A DNA stretch of 64,000 nt, from positions 124,001 through 188,000 of the forward strand of contig NZ_SLVY01000007.1 of assembly GCF_004345605.1 (NCBI RefSeq), given 5' to 3'. The DNA comes from Rhodococcus sp. SMB37 (lineage in GTDB: Bacteria; Actinomycetota; Actinomycetes; Mycobacteriales; Mycobacteriaceae). The notes below the pieces were generated by a model. That model was not told where the DNA came from. It did no database searches and was given only the letters and a program-made list of their open reading frames with translations. Both the position numbers and the translations under genes were made by a program. Below, one piece after another: positions 41,900-51,400 of this stretch; positions within the stretch are counted from its first letter, which is position 1; each line of letters opens with the position of its first letter.

Positions 41900-44176
41900 A
41901 TGACACCCACCACGCCCGCCCCCGACACCGGATCGGACTCGCTCGCCCGGTGGCTGTCCGATCGCCGCGACACGGAACTCGTTGCTCTCCTGCGCTCGAG
42001 ACCCGATCTGGTGGTGCCCCCACCCGCAACGATGAGCGTGCTCGCGAATCGCGCGCGCCAACGCGCGTCGGTGTTCCGCACAGCGAACGACTTCACCACC
42101 GCCGAGTTCGGGATCATCGAGGCACTGGCCCGGCTCGGGGCCGTCGACGACGGGGTAGCGAGGAAGACTCTCGTCGACGATCTGCGGGGACGCATCACCG
42201 CAAAGGCCGTCGATCGGATTCTCGACCGGCTGCGCTCCGTCCTCCTGGTGTGGGACACCCCCGACGGTCTGCGTCTCGTCGCGGCCGCCGTGGAAGCCGT
42301 GCCGTGGCGGGTCGGACGCACACCCGAGACGGACGCGTTCACCCGCGACGAGCTCGATGTGGTCCTCGCCGAGCTCGATCCCGCACAGCGCAGCATTCTC
42401 GACACCCTGGCACGTACATCGCCCATCGGGCGCACCCGCGACGCCGCTCCGGGCTCCGACGAGACTCGTCCCGTCCAGAAGCTCCTGGCAGCCGGGTTGC
42501 TCACCCGCATCGACGACGAAACCGTCGAGCTTCCCCACCGGGTCGGGCAAGCCATGCGCGGTGAAGCACCGTTCGATCCGGCATCGCTGACTCCGCCGAG
42601 TTTCAAGGCGAGCACCAAGGCTGCCCCCGATACCAACAGCACCGCCGCCGGTGCCGCCCTGGAACTGCTGCGCCACTGCGAGGACCTGATCACCGCGCTG
42701 GGCCGGCAGCCCGCCCCCGCGCTGCGCTCCGGCGGCCTGGGGGTCCGCGAACTCCACCGGCTCGCAAAAGCCCTCGACCTCACCGATGACCACACCGCAT
42801 TACTCGTCGAGGTGCTCGCGGCGGCGGGACTCATCGCGCGAGGAAATCCCGACCCCGCCCCACCCGGCGACATCGACGACTATTGGGCTCCCACCACCTC
42901 GGCCGACGGATGGCTCACCGCACACACCGCGCACCGCTGGGCGGTGCTCGCCGGTGCGTGGCTCGACGCACCGCGTCGACCGTGGCTGATCGGGCGCCGC
43001 GACCAGAACGACAAGCCGATCGCAGCGCTGTCCGACGAGGTGAACTCTCCTACCGCGGCCTACGACCGCAGACTGCTCCTCGAGGTCCTGGCCGACCACG
43101 TCACGCCGTCCACAGCCGAAGTGCAGGCCATCGTGGCATGGCGTCGACCCCGGTCGGCCGGCCACTTCGGCCACGAGACGGTGACCGAGACGATCCGCGA
43201 GGCGACCGCACTCGCGCTGGTTGCCCACGACAACCTCAGCTCCCCCGGTAAGGCCCTGATCCACGGCGGCGACGCCGACACCGAGATGGCGAACGCGCTC
43301 CCCGAACCTGTCGATTACGTTCTCGTCCAGGCGGACCTCACCGTCGTCGCCCCGGGCCCCCTCGTCCCGGAACTGGCCGCGCGGGTCGCACTCGTCGCCG
43401 ACGTCGAATCGGCCGGCGCCGCCACCGTCTACCGGATCAGCGAGGGCAGCGTGCGCCGCGCGCTCGACTCGGGCGTCGGCGCAGGCGAACTGCACGCGCT
43501 GTTCTCGGCTCACTCGCGCACCCCCGTCCCCCAATCGCTGACGTACTTGATCGACGACGTGGCGCGCCGACACGGGCGCCTGCGCGCCGGTATCGCGTCG
43601 TCGTTCGTGCGCGCCGACGATCCCGCGCTGCTCGCGGAGGTGCTTGCGGCGCCGGTCGCCGCAACGTTGGCGTTGCGTGCAGTCGCGCCGACGGTCGCCA
43701 TCTCACAGGCACCCCTCGCAGAGGTGCTCACCTCGCTCAGGGAAGCCGGCTTCGCACCGGCGGGAGAGGATGCGTCGGGTGCGGTACTGGATCTGCGCCC
43801 TCGCGGCGCACGGCTGGTCGTGCCGCGGTCGCGTCCCCGATACGCCGGGCCCATGCCGCCCAACGACGAACAGCTCGAGACGCTCGTACGCACCCTGCGT
43901 GCGGGCGATCGTGCCGCCTCCGCCCCGGCGAGCACACCGGTACGCGGAGACGGCAGCCGCACAGGCGGAGCCGCCACGATGGCGCTGCTACAGCTGGCGG
44001 TGCACGCCAAGCGCAGCGTGACCCTCGGCTACGTGGATGCGCAGGGCACGGCGACCCGGCGCATCGTCGATCCGGTCAGTGTCGCGGGCGGGCAGCTCGA
44101 GGCGTTCGATCCCACGACCGGTTCGGTCCGTAGTTTCGTGCTCCACCGCGTCTCGTCGGTCGCACTCGTGGACTGA
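41900..44176 (+). CDS. XPB-partner protein: helicase-associated domain, WYL-like C-terminus
   Basis: 758 aa. Homologous, from memory, to Rv0862c, which lies directly beside the XPB helicase gene in mycobacteria. The N-terminal half has winged-helix character ([25 protein letters not shown] segment and [20 protein letters not shown]). The central region [18 protein letters not shown] and the stretch [22 protein letters not shown] through [16 protein letters not shown] are typical of the helicase XPB/Ssl2 N-terminal-like family. The end [21 protein letters not shown] resembles a WYL ligand-binding domain. It may help XPB in DNA repair. Here it is separated from XPB by a 4.8-kb insertion. Confidence 0.75.
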   Translation: MTPTTPAPDTGSDSLARWLSDRRDTELVALLRSRPDLVVPPPATMSVLANRARQRASVFRTANDFTTAEFGIIEALARLGAVDDGVARKTLVDDLRGRITAKAVDRILDRLRSVLLVWDTPDGLRLVAAAVEAVPWRVGRTPETDAFTRDELDVVLAELDPAQRSILDTLARTSPIGRTRDAAPGSDETRPVQKLLAAGLLTRIDDETVELPHRVGQAMRGEAPFDPASLTPPSFKASTKAAPDTNSTAAGAALELLRHCEDLITALGRQPAPALRSGGLGVRELHRLAKALDLTDDHTALLVEVLAAAGLIARGNPDPAPPGDIDDYWAPTTSADGWLTAHTAHRWAVLAGAWLDAPRRPWLIGRRDQNDKPIAALSDEVNSPTAAYDRRLLLEVLADHVTPSTAEVQAIVAWRRPRSAGHFGHETVTETIREATALALVAHDNLSSPGKALIHGGDADTEMANALPEPVDYVLVQADLTVVAPGPLVPELAARVALVADVESAGAATVYRISEGSVRRALDSGVGAGELHALFSAHSRTPVPQSLTYLIDDVARRHGRLRAGIASSFVRADDPALLAEVLAAPVAATLALRAVAPTVAISQAPLAEVLTSLREAGFAPAGEDASGAVLDLRPRGARLVVPRSRPRYAGPMPPNDEQLETLVRTLRAGDRAASAPASTPVRGDGSRTGGAATMALLQLAVHAKRSVTLGYVDAQGTATRRIVDPVSVAGGQLEAFDPTTGSVRSFVLHRVSSVALVD

Positions 44177-44192
44177 ACCTGCCGCTTGCTGT

Positions 44193-45560
44193 TTACGTGG
44201 CAGACGCCGTCACTCGTATGTTCGCGTCGACCACGAACTGGTTGTCGGGGCGCGGAAGTCCGTAGTGGCCACGCAGGGTCGTCTCGGTGTAGTCGGTACG
44301 GAACAGTCCACGCTCCTGCAGGATCGGCACAACGCGGTCGACGAACAGCTCGAGACCGGACGGCAACACCGCCGGCATGATGTTGAATCCGTCGGCGGCG
44401 CCGCTGCGGAACCAGTGCTCGATCGTGTCGGCGACCTGCTCGGCGGTGCCGGCGAAGGTGCGGTGCCCGCGACCGCCACCGAGTCGCGCGATCAGCTCGC
44501 GCACCGTCAGATTCTCGCGCCGGGCGAGCTGCACGATCAGCGTGTAACGGCTCTTGGCACCCTCGATCTCGTCCTCCGACGGAAGGTCCTCCGGCAGTTC
44601 TCGGTCGAGATCGAGCTCCTCGGGCGCAAGCCCGAAACGCTCGGCAAGCTGCGCCCGCGCGTACTCCGGTGAGATGAGCCGCGCAAGTTCGGCATCGAGC
44701 TCGCGGGCGTGCTCCTCCGTGTCGCCGATGACGGGCACGATGCCCGGGAGGATGAGCACCTGGTCGGGATTGCGTCCGACCTTCGCGACCCGGTCCTTGA
44801 CGTCGTCGTAGAAGGCCTTGCCTTCCTCGAAGGTGGGCTGTGCCGTGAAGATCGCCTCCGAGTAGAGCGCGGCGAAGTCCTTACCGTTCTCCGATGATCC
44901 GGCCTGCACGAGCAACGGATATCCTTGCGGCGACCGGGGGACATTGAGCGGTCCTGCAACCTTGAAGAACTCCCCCTCGTGGTCGAACCGGTGGACCTTC
45001 GCCGAATCGGAGTGGACCGCAGAGTCCTTGTCGGCAACGATCGCGTCGTCCTCCCAGCTGTCCCACAGTTTCGTGGAGACCTCGACGAACTCCGCGGCGC
45101 GCTGGTAGCGGGTCTTGTGGGCGGGCACACCATCGAGTCCGAAATTGCGAGCCGCGTCGTCGCCAGCGGTGGTGACGATGTTCCAGCCGGCCCGTCCCCC
45201 GCTCACGATGTCGAGGGACGCGAAGCGACGGGCGAGGTTGTAGGGCTCGTTGTAGCTCGTCGACGCCGTTGCGATCAAACCGATCTTCGACGTCGCTGCT
45301 CCGATGGCCGTCAGGATGATCGTCGGTTCGAGCTTGCCCGAGGGGCGCCGCTCGGGAACGCCCATCAGAACGGGGCTGTCGGCAAGGAACACCGAGTCGA
45401 ACTTCCCGCGCTCGGCGGTCTGGGCCAGCGAGATGTAATGGCCGATATCGAGGTTCGCGTTCGGGTCGCTCTCGGGAAGTCGCCACGCGGCCTCGTGATG
45501 GCCGATCGGCATCAGGAATGCGTTGAGGTGAAGCGTGCGGGACTCAGGCGTACTTGTCAT
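44193..45560 (-). CDS. NtaA/SnaA/DszA-family FMN-dependent monooxygenase
   Basis: 455 aa from ATG 45560, with AGGAG 5-6 nt upstream; the start overlaps the ATPase stop as TGATG. The bacterial-luciferase-like TIM-barrel family: HLNAFLMPIGHHEAAWRLPES, YISLAQTAERGKFDSVFLADS, ARRFASLDIVSGGRAGWNIVTT, PVLVQAG-like segment SPQGYPLLVQAGSSENGKDF and FRTDYTETTLRGHYGLPRP. Uses reduced flavin from a separate reductase to attack a C-S or C-N bond. Its operon with an Ssu-type importer points to organosulfur desulfurisation. A second member lies at the right edge of the window. Confidence 0.87.
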   Translation of the reverse strand: MTSTPESRTLHLNAFLMPIGHHEAAWRLPESDPNANLDIGHYISLAQTAERGKFDSVFLADSPVLMGVPERRPSGKLEPTIILTAIGAATSKIGLIATASTSYNEPYNLARRFASLDIVSGGRAGWNIVTTAGDDAARNFGLDGVPAHKTRYQRAAEFVEVSTKLWDSWEDDAIVADKDSAVHSDSAKVHRFDHEGEFFKVAGPLNVPRSPQGYPLLVQAGSSENGKDFAALYSEAIFTAQPTFEEGKAFYDDVKDRVAKVGRNPDQVLILPGIVPVIGDTEEHARELDAELARLISPEYARAQLAERFGLAPEELDLDRELPEDLPSEDEIEGAKSRYTLIVQLARRENLTVRELIARLGGGRGHRTFAGTAEQVADTIEHWFRSGAADGFNIMPAVLPSGLELFVDRVVPILQERGLFRTDYTETTLRGHYGLPRPDNQFVVDANIRVTASAT

Positions 45561-46276
45561 CAATTCTCCTGGTGTGAAAGGGTTTCGACGCCGAGCGCGC
45601 CGAGAAGGGTGTCTCTGATCTCACGAAAGCCTGGATCGTCGAAGGATCGGGGCTTCGGAAGGTCGATGATCCTGTCGACCTCGATTCGCCCCTCGCGCAG
45701 CACCACGACGCGGTCTGCGAGCACGATCGCTTCGTCCACATCGTGGGTGACGAGCAGGACGGTGGGCCGGTGCCTTTCGATCAGCTGGTCGAGGAGGCCG
45801 TGCATCTTGATGCGCGTCAGCGCGTCCAAGGCGCCGAACGGCTCGTCGGCAAGCAGAAGCCTGGGGTCTCGCACGAGGGCACGAGCCAACGCGACCCGCT
45901 GTTGCTCACCGCCCGACAGGTCGAGCGGCCACGCAGCCTCGCGACCGGTCAGACCCACTTCGGCGAGAAGTGCACTTCCTTTCTCCCGGCCGTTGTGACC
46001 GAGCCCGAGTGTCACGTTGTCGAGCACGCGGAGCCATGGAAGCAGTCTCGAATCCTGGAAGGCGACCGAAATCTCTTCGGGAACAGAAAGAGTTCCACCG
46101 TGGACCTCGACGTCGTAGTCGAGGCCCGCAAGTGCGCGCAGCAACGTGGACTTGCCGGATCCGCTCTTGCCGAGCAGTGCCACGAACTGTCCATCGGGAA
46201 TGTCGAGGTCGAGTTCGTCGAGGACATGCCTGTCGCCGAAACCGCGGATCAGGCCCCGGATCTGTACCGCGCTCAT
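45560..46276 (-). CDS. ABC transporter ATP-binding protein (SsuB/TauB type)
   Basis: 238 aa from ATG 46276 (ATGA overlap with the permease stop). Walker A GKSGSGKST, Q-loop AFQDSRLLPW, signature LSGGEQQRVALARALV, Walker B LLLADEPFGALDALTR and switch His VTHDVDEA are all intact. The phrase SRLLPWLRVLDNVTLGL is typical of the nitrate/sulfonate/taurine importer class. It powers the importer made with the neighbouring permease and lipoprotein. Confidence 0.9.
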   Translation of the reverse strand: MSAVQIRGLIRGFGDRHVLDELDLDIPDGQFVALLGKSGSGKSTLLRALAGLDYDVEVHGGTLSVPEEISVAFQDSRLLPWLRVLDNVTLGLGHNGREKGSALLAEVGLTGREAAWPLDLSGGEQQRVALARALVRDPRLLLADEPFGALDALTRIKMHGLLDQLIERHRPTVLLVTHDVDEAIVLADRVVVLREGRIEVDRIIDLPKPRSFDDPGFREIRDTLLGALGVETLSHQEN

Positions 46277-47133
46277 CCGCCGAGCGTCTTCCGCCAGGCG
46301 AGCGCACGCCGCTCGAGTGCGCGCAATCCGGCATCGGAGAGCAAGCCGAACACCGCGTAGACGACGAGACCGACCAGGATGACGTCGGACTGACCGTAGT
46401 TCTGCGCGTTGTACATCATCTTGCCCAGGCCGGTGACGGCGTTGATGCCCTCGACCACGATGAGCGTGAGCCACGCCCCCGTGACGGACAACCGAAGTCC
46501 GAGAAAGAACCCGGGCAGGGCACCGGGCAACACGACCTTGCGGATGAATGCGGCGCGGGAGAGCCTCAGGACCTCGGAGAGTTCGACGTACCGCTGGTCG
46601 ATGGCGGTCAGCGAGTTGTGTGTCTGGATGTACATGTGCACGACGACACCCAGCGCGATGATCGTGATCTTGAAAGTCTCACCGATGCCGAGCCACAGGA
46701 TCAGCAGCGGAATCAGGCCGAGTGTCGGAATCGCACGCTTGACCTGTACGGGCCCGTCGATCAGCGCTTCACCCGTGCGGGTGAGGCCGGACGCCAGGGC
46801 CAGCGCCGTACCGATGACCACACCGATCACGAAGCCGAGGCCTGCCCGGCCCAGCGAGGTCAGGACATGCTGTTGCAGGACACCATCGGAGATGAGGTCG
46901 ACTGCAGTGGACACGACGGTCCACGGCGCCGACAGTTTGCGCTCGTCGATCAATCCCGCAGCCGATCCGATCGCCCAGACTGCGAGCAGAATCACCACAC
47001 CGGTCATACGGGAGAACGGGAATGCTTTGCGAAGACCCAGTCTTCGGATCGGTCGGATTCCGCCGACCGCCACGGGTTCGTGTGCGACCGTGTCCGGTCG
47101 GATGCCCGGCGGCTTGATCAGTGTTTCGGTCAT
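46273..47133 (-). CDS. ABC transporter permease (SsuC/TauC type)
   Basis: 286 aa. Six membrane helices of the BPD_transp_1 fold: VVILLAVWAIGSAAGL, LGRAGLGFVIGVVIGTALALASG, ALIDGPVQVKRAIPTLGLIPLLILWLGIGE (EAA-loop neighbourhood), FKITIIALGVVVHMYIQTHNSL and FLGLRLSVTGAWLTLIVVEGI. The EAA-type coupling loop lies near LSEVLRLSRAAFIRKVVLPGALPGFFLGL. ATGA overlaps on both sides tie it to the binding protein and ATPase. Substrate class is aliphatic sulfonate or similar by family. Confidence 0.88.
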   Translation of the reverse strand: MTETLIKPPGIRPDTVAHEPVAVGGIRPIRRLGLRKAFPFSRMTGVVILLAVWAIGSAAGLIDERKLSAPWTVVSTAVDLISDGVLQQHVLTSLGRAGLGFVIGVVIGTALALASGLTRTGEALIDGPVQVKRAIPTLGLIPLLILWLGIGETFKITIIALGVVVHMYIQTHNSLTAIDQRYVELSEVLRLSRAAFIRKVVLPGALPGFFLGLRLSVTGAWLTLIVVEGINAVTGLGKMMYNAQNYGQSDVILVGLVVYAVFGLLSDAGLRALERRALAWRKTLGG

Positions 47134-48197
47134 GAATCCGCTCCTACGCGGTAGATTTCCGGAACAGATTCGTAGGCAACGGTTTCGAACCTGCGGTCGA
47201 ACAGATCTTCAGCATCGATCTCGGAGAACCAGCCGCCCTCGGCGAGAATGTCTGCGGTCTCCTGTGTCCACTGGATGGCGTAGTCCCACGACGAGGGATA
47301 CCGCGGCTCCTGACCGACCGAGTCGATGATGCGCTTGCCGTCCTCGAACGACACGCCTTCGGAATCGACGTAGTACGCCTGAGTCCACTCGTCGGGGTTC
47401 TCCCAGGCCCACACCTCGCCCTGCGCCCATAGCGGGATGAACGACTTGATCGCGGCGGCCTTCGCGGGATCTTCGAGCACCGAGACCGGGGCCCAAAGCA
47501 CCGACAGCGCATCCACCTCCGGTGTGACGATGCCACGCGCACCCTCGTCGCCGTACTCGTCGAGGTACTTGGTCAGCGACGGCTCGCTCAGGGGCGCCAC
47601 GTCGACCTGCCCGGATTGGAGCGCGGTGAGGAACTGAGTGCTGGGCAGCTCGACGATCTCCACTTTGTCGAATCCGATCCCGAGAGTCTTCAATGTCCGG
47701 AGCACGACGACGCCCTGCGCTTGCCCGGGCGAGACCGCGATCTTCCTACCTCGCAGATCGTCGAGCGACTCCACATCCGAACCGGGTGACGTCGCGAGCT
47801 CGTACTGAGCCTTGTCCTTCTCTTTTACCGCGACGATCTTGGCATCGAAGCCGGTGGCGGCGGCCTGTATCGGGGGCACTGCGGCGTTGGTCGCAAGATC
47901 GATCGCGTCACCCCGGAACCCCTGGATGACGTCGGGGCCCGCTGTGACTGTCGGCCAGTCCGACACAGTGAATCCCAGCTCGTCGATCAGACCGGAGGCC
48001 TCCAGTTGTGCCTTGGCGACCCTGGTGGCGACGCTCAACGAGGTACCGGCAGGCACGTCGTCAGGAATCGGTGCATCTGCCGCGAGGCCGCCCCCTCCCG
48101 AGCCGGTGGCGCAGCCGGCGAGCACAAGGCTCGCTACCGCGGCAACCGCGAGTGCGTCCCGCGCTTTTCGAGCGCGGCCGAGTACAGCAAATGGCAT
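47130..48197 (-). CDS. Sulfonate/nitrate/taurine-type ABC substrate-binding lipoprotein (SsuA-like)
   Basis: 355 aa from ATG 48197, with GGGGGA upstream. Lipoprotein signal ALAVAAVASLVLAGC (Cys28-29 region). NMT1/SsuA-type binding fold: ATRVAKAQLEASGLIDELGF, GFRGDAIDLATNAAVPPIQA, GSDVESLDDLRGRKIAVSPG, VELPSTQFLTALQSGQVDVA and the late YPSSWDYAIQWTQETADIL. Captures the substrate outside the cell. First gene of the four-gene operon ssuA-C-B-monooxygenase; expression is likely raised under sulfate limitation, as in other bacteria, but no such site was identified. Confidence 0.85.
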   Translation of the reverse strand: MPFAVLGRARKARDALAVAAVASLVLAGCATGSGGGGLAADAPIPDDVPAGTSLSVATRVAKAQLEASGLIDELGFTVSDWPTVTAGPDVIQGFRGDAIDLATNAAVPPIQAAATGFDAKIVAVKEKDKAQYELATSPGSDVESLDDLRGRKIAVSPGQAQGVVVLRTLKTLGIGFDKVEIVELPSTQFLTALQSGQVDVAPLSEPSLTKYLDEYGDEGARGIVTPEVDALSVLWAPVSVLEDPAKAAAIKSFIPLWAQGEVWAWENPDEWTQAYYVDSEGVSFEDGKRIIDSVGQEPRYPSSWDYAIQWTQETADILAEGGWFSEIDAEDLFDRRFETVAYESVPEIYRVGADS

Positions 48198-48285
48198 CTG
48201 GTCCCCCGAAGGTCGGTGTGTGGATCGTGTGACGGGCACGCTAACCGCGGGGATCGCCCCCGAACCATGGATAGGCGCTGCGTGA

Positions 48286-48356
48286 ACTTAAGTCCCCTTT
48301 TTTCGCAAACTGGATTTTTCTGGAATTTGACGTATGGTGTGGTGCTGTTGAGTAAT
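48286..48356 (+). promoter_or_regulatory. Candidate promoter of the small-gene cluster in AT-rich divergent region
   Basis: TTGACG (48327-48332), an 18-nt spacer and AGTAAT (48351-48356) form a plausible sigma70-like promoter about 25 nt before the ribosome site of the first small gene. ACTTAAGT (48286-48293) is an 8-bp palindrome and a T-run (48298-48303) follows. The whole 184-nt gap between ssuA and the small genes is markedly more AT-rich than the window and must also hold the ssuA promoter. Confidence 0.45.
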
Positions 48357-48381
48357 TGCCACTTCGAAACGAGGAGCGACA

Positions 48382-48501
48382 ATGGCCGACAAGGGAAAAA
48401 CACTCAAGAAGCCCGCGCAGTCCGCGAAGGAGCGCCGGGCAGAAAAACGACAGAAGGCCGCGGAGTCCGGAGAATTCATCCGTAAGCGGAAGCGGAGTTG
48501 A
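48382..48501 (+). CDS. 39-aa basic small protein
   Basis: Start ATG 48382 with GAGGAG (48371-48376) 5 nt upstream. The product begins MADKGKTLKKPAQSAKERRA and ends GEFIRKRKRS; nearly half of its residues are charged and it is strongly basic. No Cys or hydrophobic helix. It could bind RNA or the ribosome, judged by composition only. It is the first of three tiny genes in a row. Confidence 0.6.
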   Translation: MADKGKTLKKPAQSAKERRAEKRQKAAESGEFIRKRKRS

Positions 48502-48514
48502 GACGGCGAACGCC

Positions 48515-48682
48515 ATGAACACCGAGACTGCAGTGCTCGAGGCGCTGTATGAAAAGATCCGCGACCTCCCGATTCATTCTGTCGGTACCGATGCGCAAGG
48601 CAACGGATATCGAGCCGCCCTGGCCCGCGCACGAGTGTTCGTTCTCGACGAACGAGCCGGAGTGATCAGAGCACCGGCATGA
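48515..48682 (+). CDS. 55-aa small protein
   Basis: Start ATG 48515, 13 nt after the previous stop. The product begins MNTETAVLEALYEKIRDLPI; the middle GNGYRAALARARVFVLDERA resembles the neighbouring 52-aa protein (EVGYRSGISEALVCVMEVRR), so the two may be distant duplicates. Predicted short alpha-helical domain. No database family recognised. Confidence 0.55.
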   Translation: MNTETAVLEALYEKIRDLPIHSVGTDAQGNGYRAALARARVFVLDERAGVIRAPA

Positions 48683-48702
48683 GATAAGAAGACGGTATCG
48701 AA

Positions 48703-48861
48703 ATGAAAAGGACACTGCATGCCCTGGACAGAATTCAGGAAAGGCTCGAAGGGGAATTGGATTCCGTAACGGTCTCCTCGGAAAAAGAAGTCGGATATCG
48801 CTCCGGAATTTCGGAGGCACTCGTGTGCGTGATGGAGGTGCGCCGATCGCTGACGAACTGA
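48703..48861 (+). CDS. 52-aa small protein
   Basis: Start ATG 48703, 20 nt after the previous stop, with AAGAAGA upstream. The product begins MKRTLHALDRIQERLEGELD and ends MEVRRSLTN. The DNA has a lower GC content than its surroundings and uses codons such as AAA and GAA freely. Third gene of the small cluster; followed by a strong terminator. Confidence 0.55.
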   Translation: MKRTLHALDRIQERLEGELDSVTVSSEKEVGYRSGISEALVCVMEVRRSLTN

Positions 48862-48915
48862 CCGAGCGGTGCATCGACACCGCTGCGGGTCGGAACTGGT
48901 GATGTCCGGACGCAT

Positions 48916-48942
48916 GGGCGGCGCGCAGGTGGCGCGCCGCCC
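48916..48942 (+). terminator. Terminator after the small-gene cluster
   Basis: 11-bp perfect GC-rich stem (48916-48926 and 48932-48942), 5-nt loop AGGTG, between the 52-aa gene and the XPB gene. It insulates XPB from the cluster. Confidence 0.75.
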
Positions 48943-48992
48943 TCCGCATCTGGACAATGGAAGAGTTCTACTTTCGCTCACCAGGAGGCTTC

Positions 48993-50651
48993 GTGGCCGA
49001 CGGACCGCTCATCGTCCAGTCCGACAAGACCGTGCTGCTCGAGGTCGACCACGAGCAGGCGAATGCGGCCCGGCAGGCCATCGCCCCCTTCGCGGAACTC
49101 GAACGTGCACCCGAGCACGTCCACACCTACCGGGTCACGCCGTTGGCGCTGTGGAACGCACGCGCAGCCGGCCACGATGCCGAGCAGGTCGTCGATGCGC
49201 TGGTCACCTATTCCCGCTTCGCCGTACCGCAGCCGCTGCTCGTCGACATCGTCGACACCATGGGCCGCTACGGACGCCTGCAACTCGTGAAGAATCCCGC
49301 CCACGGACTCACGCTGGTCAGCTTCGACAATGCGGTGCTCGCCGAGGTGATGCGCAACAAGAAGATCGCCCCCATGCTCGGCGCACGCATCGACGACGAC
49401 ACCGTGATCGTGCATCCAAGCGAACGCGGTCGCCTCAAGCAGATGCTGCTCAAGGTCGGCTGGCCGGCCGAGGACCTCGCCGGGTACGTCGACGGCGAGG
49501 CGCACAGCATCGCCCTCGACTTCGAGACACATCCCTGGCATCTGCGCGACTACCAGGAGATGGCCGCGAGCTCCTTCTGGGACGGCGGTTCGGGTGTCGT
49601 CGTACTTCCCTGCGGTGCCGGCAAGACGATGGTGGGCGCGGCCGCGATGGCGAAGGCCGGTGCCACCACTTTGATCCTCGTGACGAACACCGTCGCCGGA
49701 CGGCAGTGGAAGCGCGAGCTGATCGCCCGCACCTCGCTCACAGAAGAGGAAATCGGCGAGTACTCGGGTGAGAAGAAGGAGATCCGCCCGGTCACCATCG
49801 CCACCTACCAGGTGATCACCCGCAAAACGAAGGGCGAGTACCGCAACCTCGAGCTGTTCGACTCCCGCGACTGGGGACTGATGATCTATGACGAGGTGCA
49901 CCTGCTTCCGGCCCCCGTGTTCCGGATGACCGCCGACCTGCAGTCCCGACGTCGTCTCGGCCTCACTGCCACGCTGGTCCGCGAGGACGGACGCGAAGGC
50001 GACGTGTTCTCACTCATCGGCCCCAAGCGGTACGACGCGCCGTGGAAGGACATCGAGGCGCAGGGGTGGATAGCCCCGGCCGACTGCGTGGAGGTGCGCG
50101 TGACGCTCACCGATGCCGAGCGGATGGCGTACGCGGTGGCCGAGCCGGAGGAACGCTACAAGCTGTGCTCGACCGCGCGCACCAAGAACGCAGTGGTCAA
50201 GTCGATCCTCGCCCGTCACCCCAACTCGCCCGCGCTCGTCATCGGTGCCTACATCGACCAGCTCGACGAGCTCGGTGAGGCCCTCGATGCCCCGGTCATC
50301 AAGGGCTCGACGCGCAGCAAGGAACGCGAGGTGTTGTTCGATCGCTTCCGCAACGGTGAGCTCGACGTCCTCGTCGTGTCGAAGGTCGCGAACTTCTCGA
50401 TCGACCTGCCTGAGGCGTCGGTTGCGGTGCAGGTGTCGGGCACGTTCGGGTCGCGACAGGAAGAGGCACAGCGGCTCGGACGTCTGCTGCGCCCGAAGCA
50501 GGACGGTGGGCAGGCGCACTTCTACTCGGTGGTCTCCCGCGACACCCTCGACGCCGAGTACGCCGCGCACCGGCAACGCTTCCTTGCCGAGCAGGGGTAC
50601 GCATACCGGATCACCGACGCCGACGATCTGCTCGGACCTCAGATCGGCTGA
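48993..50651 (+). CDS. Bacterial XPB-type DNA helicase
   Basis: Superfamily 2 helicase, 3'-5', homologue of the eukaryotic repair/transcription helicase XPB (ERCC3). 552 aa from GTG 48993, directly after AGGAGG (48983-48988), giving MADGPLIVQSDKTVLLEVDHE as in M. tuberculosis XPB; an ATG at 48957 lacks a ribosome site. Motifs: Walker A CGAGKT (207-212), DEVH (IYDEVHLLPAPVFRM), GLTATLVREDGR (motif III and RED-like), GAYIDQLDELGEAL and EEAQRLGRLLRPK (motif VI). Probably takes part in DNA damage repair. The usual partner gene lies 4.8 kb upstream. Confidence 0.93.
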   Translation: MADGPLIVQSDKTVLLEVDHEQANAARQAIAPFAELERAPEHVHTYRVTPLALWNARAAGHDAEQVVDALVTYSRFAVPQPLLVDIVDTMGRYGRLQLVKNPAHGLTLVSFDNAVLAEVMRNKKIAPMLGARIDDDTVIVHPSERGRLKQMLLKVGWPAEDLAGYVDGEAHSIALDFETHPWHLRDYQEMAASSFWDGGSGVVVLPCGAGKTMVGAAAMAKAGATTLILVTNTVAGRQWKRELIARTSLTEEEIGEYSGEKKEIRPVTIATYQVITRKTKGEYRNLELFDSRDWGLMIYDEVHLLPAPVFRMTADLQSRRRLGLTATLVREDGREGDVFSLIGPKRYDAPWKDIEAQGWIAPADCVEVRVTLTDAERMAYAVAEPEERYKLCSTARTKNAVVKSILARHPNSPALVIGAYIDQLDELGEALDAPVIKGSTRSKEREVLFDRFRNGELDVLVVSKVANFSIDLPEASVAVQVSGTFGSRQEEAQRLGRLLRPKQDGGQAHFYSVVSRDTLDAEYAAHRQRFLAEQGYAYRITDADDLLGPQIG

Positions 50652-50713
50652 TCAGTCCTGACGGACCGAACGAGTCGATCCTCGGGTCGAGCGCGTCCCA
50701 TAAGCTGGAGGGC

Positions 50714-51382
50714 GTGCGCCGATTCGAGTTCCCCATCGACCTGCCCCATGCCAAGAGTGTGAATCAGACACTTGCCGAGGTCCGCAGCCTGCGGCGCTCC
50801 GGTGTGATCGTCGCGGTGTTGTGTGCCGCGGCCGCGGCGTGGCTGATCTATCTCGGCAAGCCGTGGTCGTACGTAGTGGGGGCGGTGCTGATCGTCGCGG
50901 CAGTCACGTCACTGTGGGTGGCGCTCTGGGCGCCACGCAAGATCGGCACCATCGAGGAGCTCTACCACGACAGCCCGTTGGTCCCGGCGGTCGTCGCCAC
51001 CACGCGTGCCCGCGGCATGACGCTGCTCGCCCTCATCGATATCGCGAAGCCGGAGGCAGGCACTCACCACTACGCGCTGGTCACCCGCGACGTCCTGGCG
51101 ATCCCCGGGCACCGCGCACGTGTCGGCGAGCAGGTGCCGTCGGTTGCGGTGCTGTCCGACCGCACCACGAGCAACAAGTCGGATGTGTGGCAGATGGCGA
51201 GCCCGATGCCGATCTCGTGGGGCACCCGCGACACGAAGGTCCTCGCGGAAGCCGCGGGCGCTATCGACAACGCCGAATGGCGGTTGCTTGCGAACAAGCT
51301 GAAGCTCGCCGACGAGGTCAACGCCACCGACGAGCGGCGCATGGTGCTCGACCACAAGGATCTCCCACCTGAGCTGCGCTGA
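50714..51382 (+). CDS. DUF3239-like membrane protein
   Basis: 222 aa from GTG 50714. Two adjoining membrane helices near the N-terminus (SGVIVAVLCAAAAAWLIYLG and SYVVGAVLIVAAVTSLWVALW) are followed by a soluble domain of about 140 residues with HHYALVTRDVLAIPGHRARVGEQVPSVAVL. It resembles DUF3239 proteins of actinobacteria (recalled, not checked). It follows XPB after 62 nt in the same direction. Function unknown. Confidence 0.6.
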   Translation: MRRFEFPIDLPHAKSVNQTLAEVRSLRRSGVIVAVLCAAAAAWLIYLGKPWSYVVGAVLIVAAVTSLWVALWAPRKIGTIEELYHDSPLVPAVVATTRARGMTLLALIDIAKPEAGTHHYALVTRDVLAIPGHRARVGEQVPSVAVLSDRTTSNKSDVWQMASPMPISWGTRDTKVLAEAAGAIDNAEWRLLANKLKLADEVNATDERRMVLDHKDLPPELR

Positions 51383-51400
51383 AAGTGAGTTGAGACCGAT

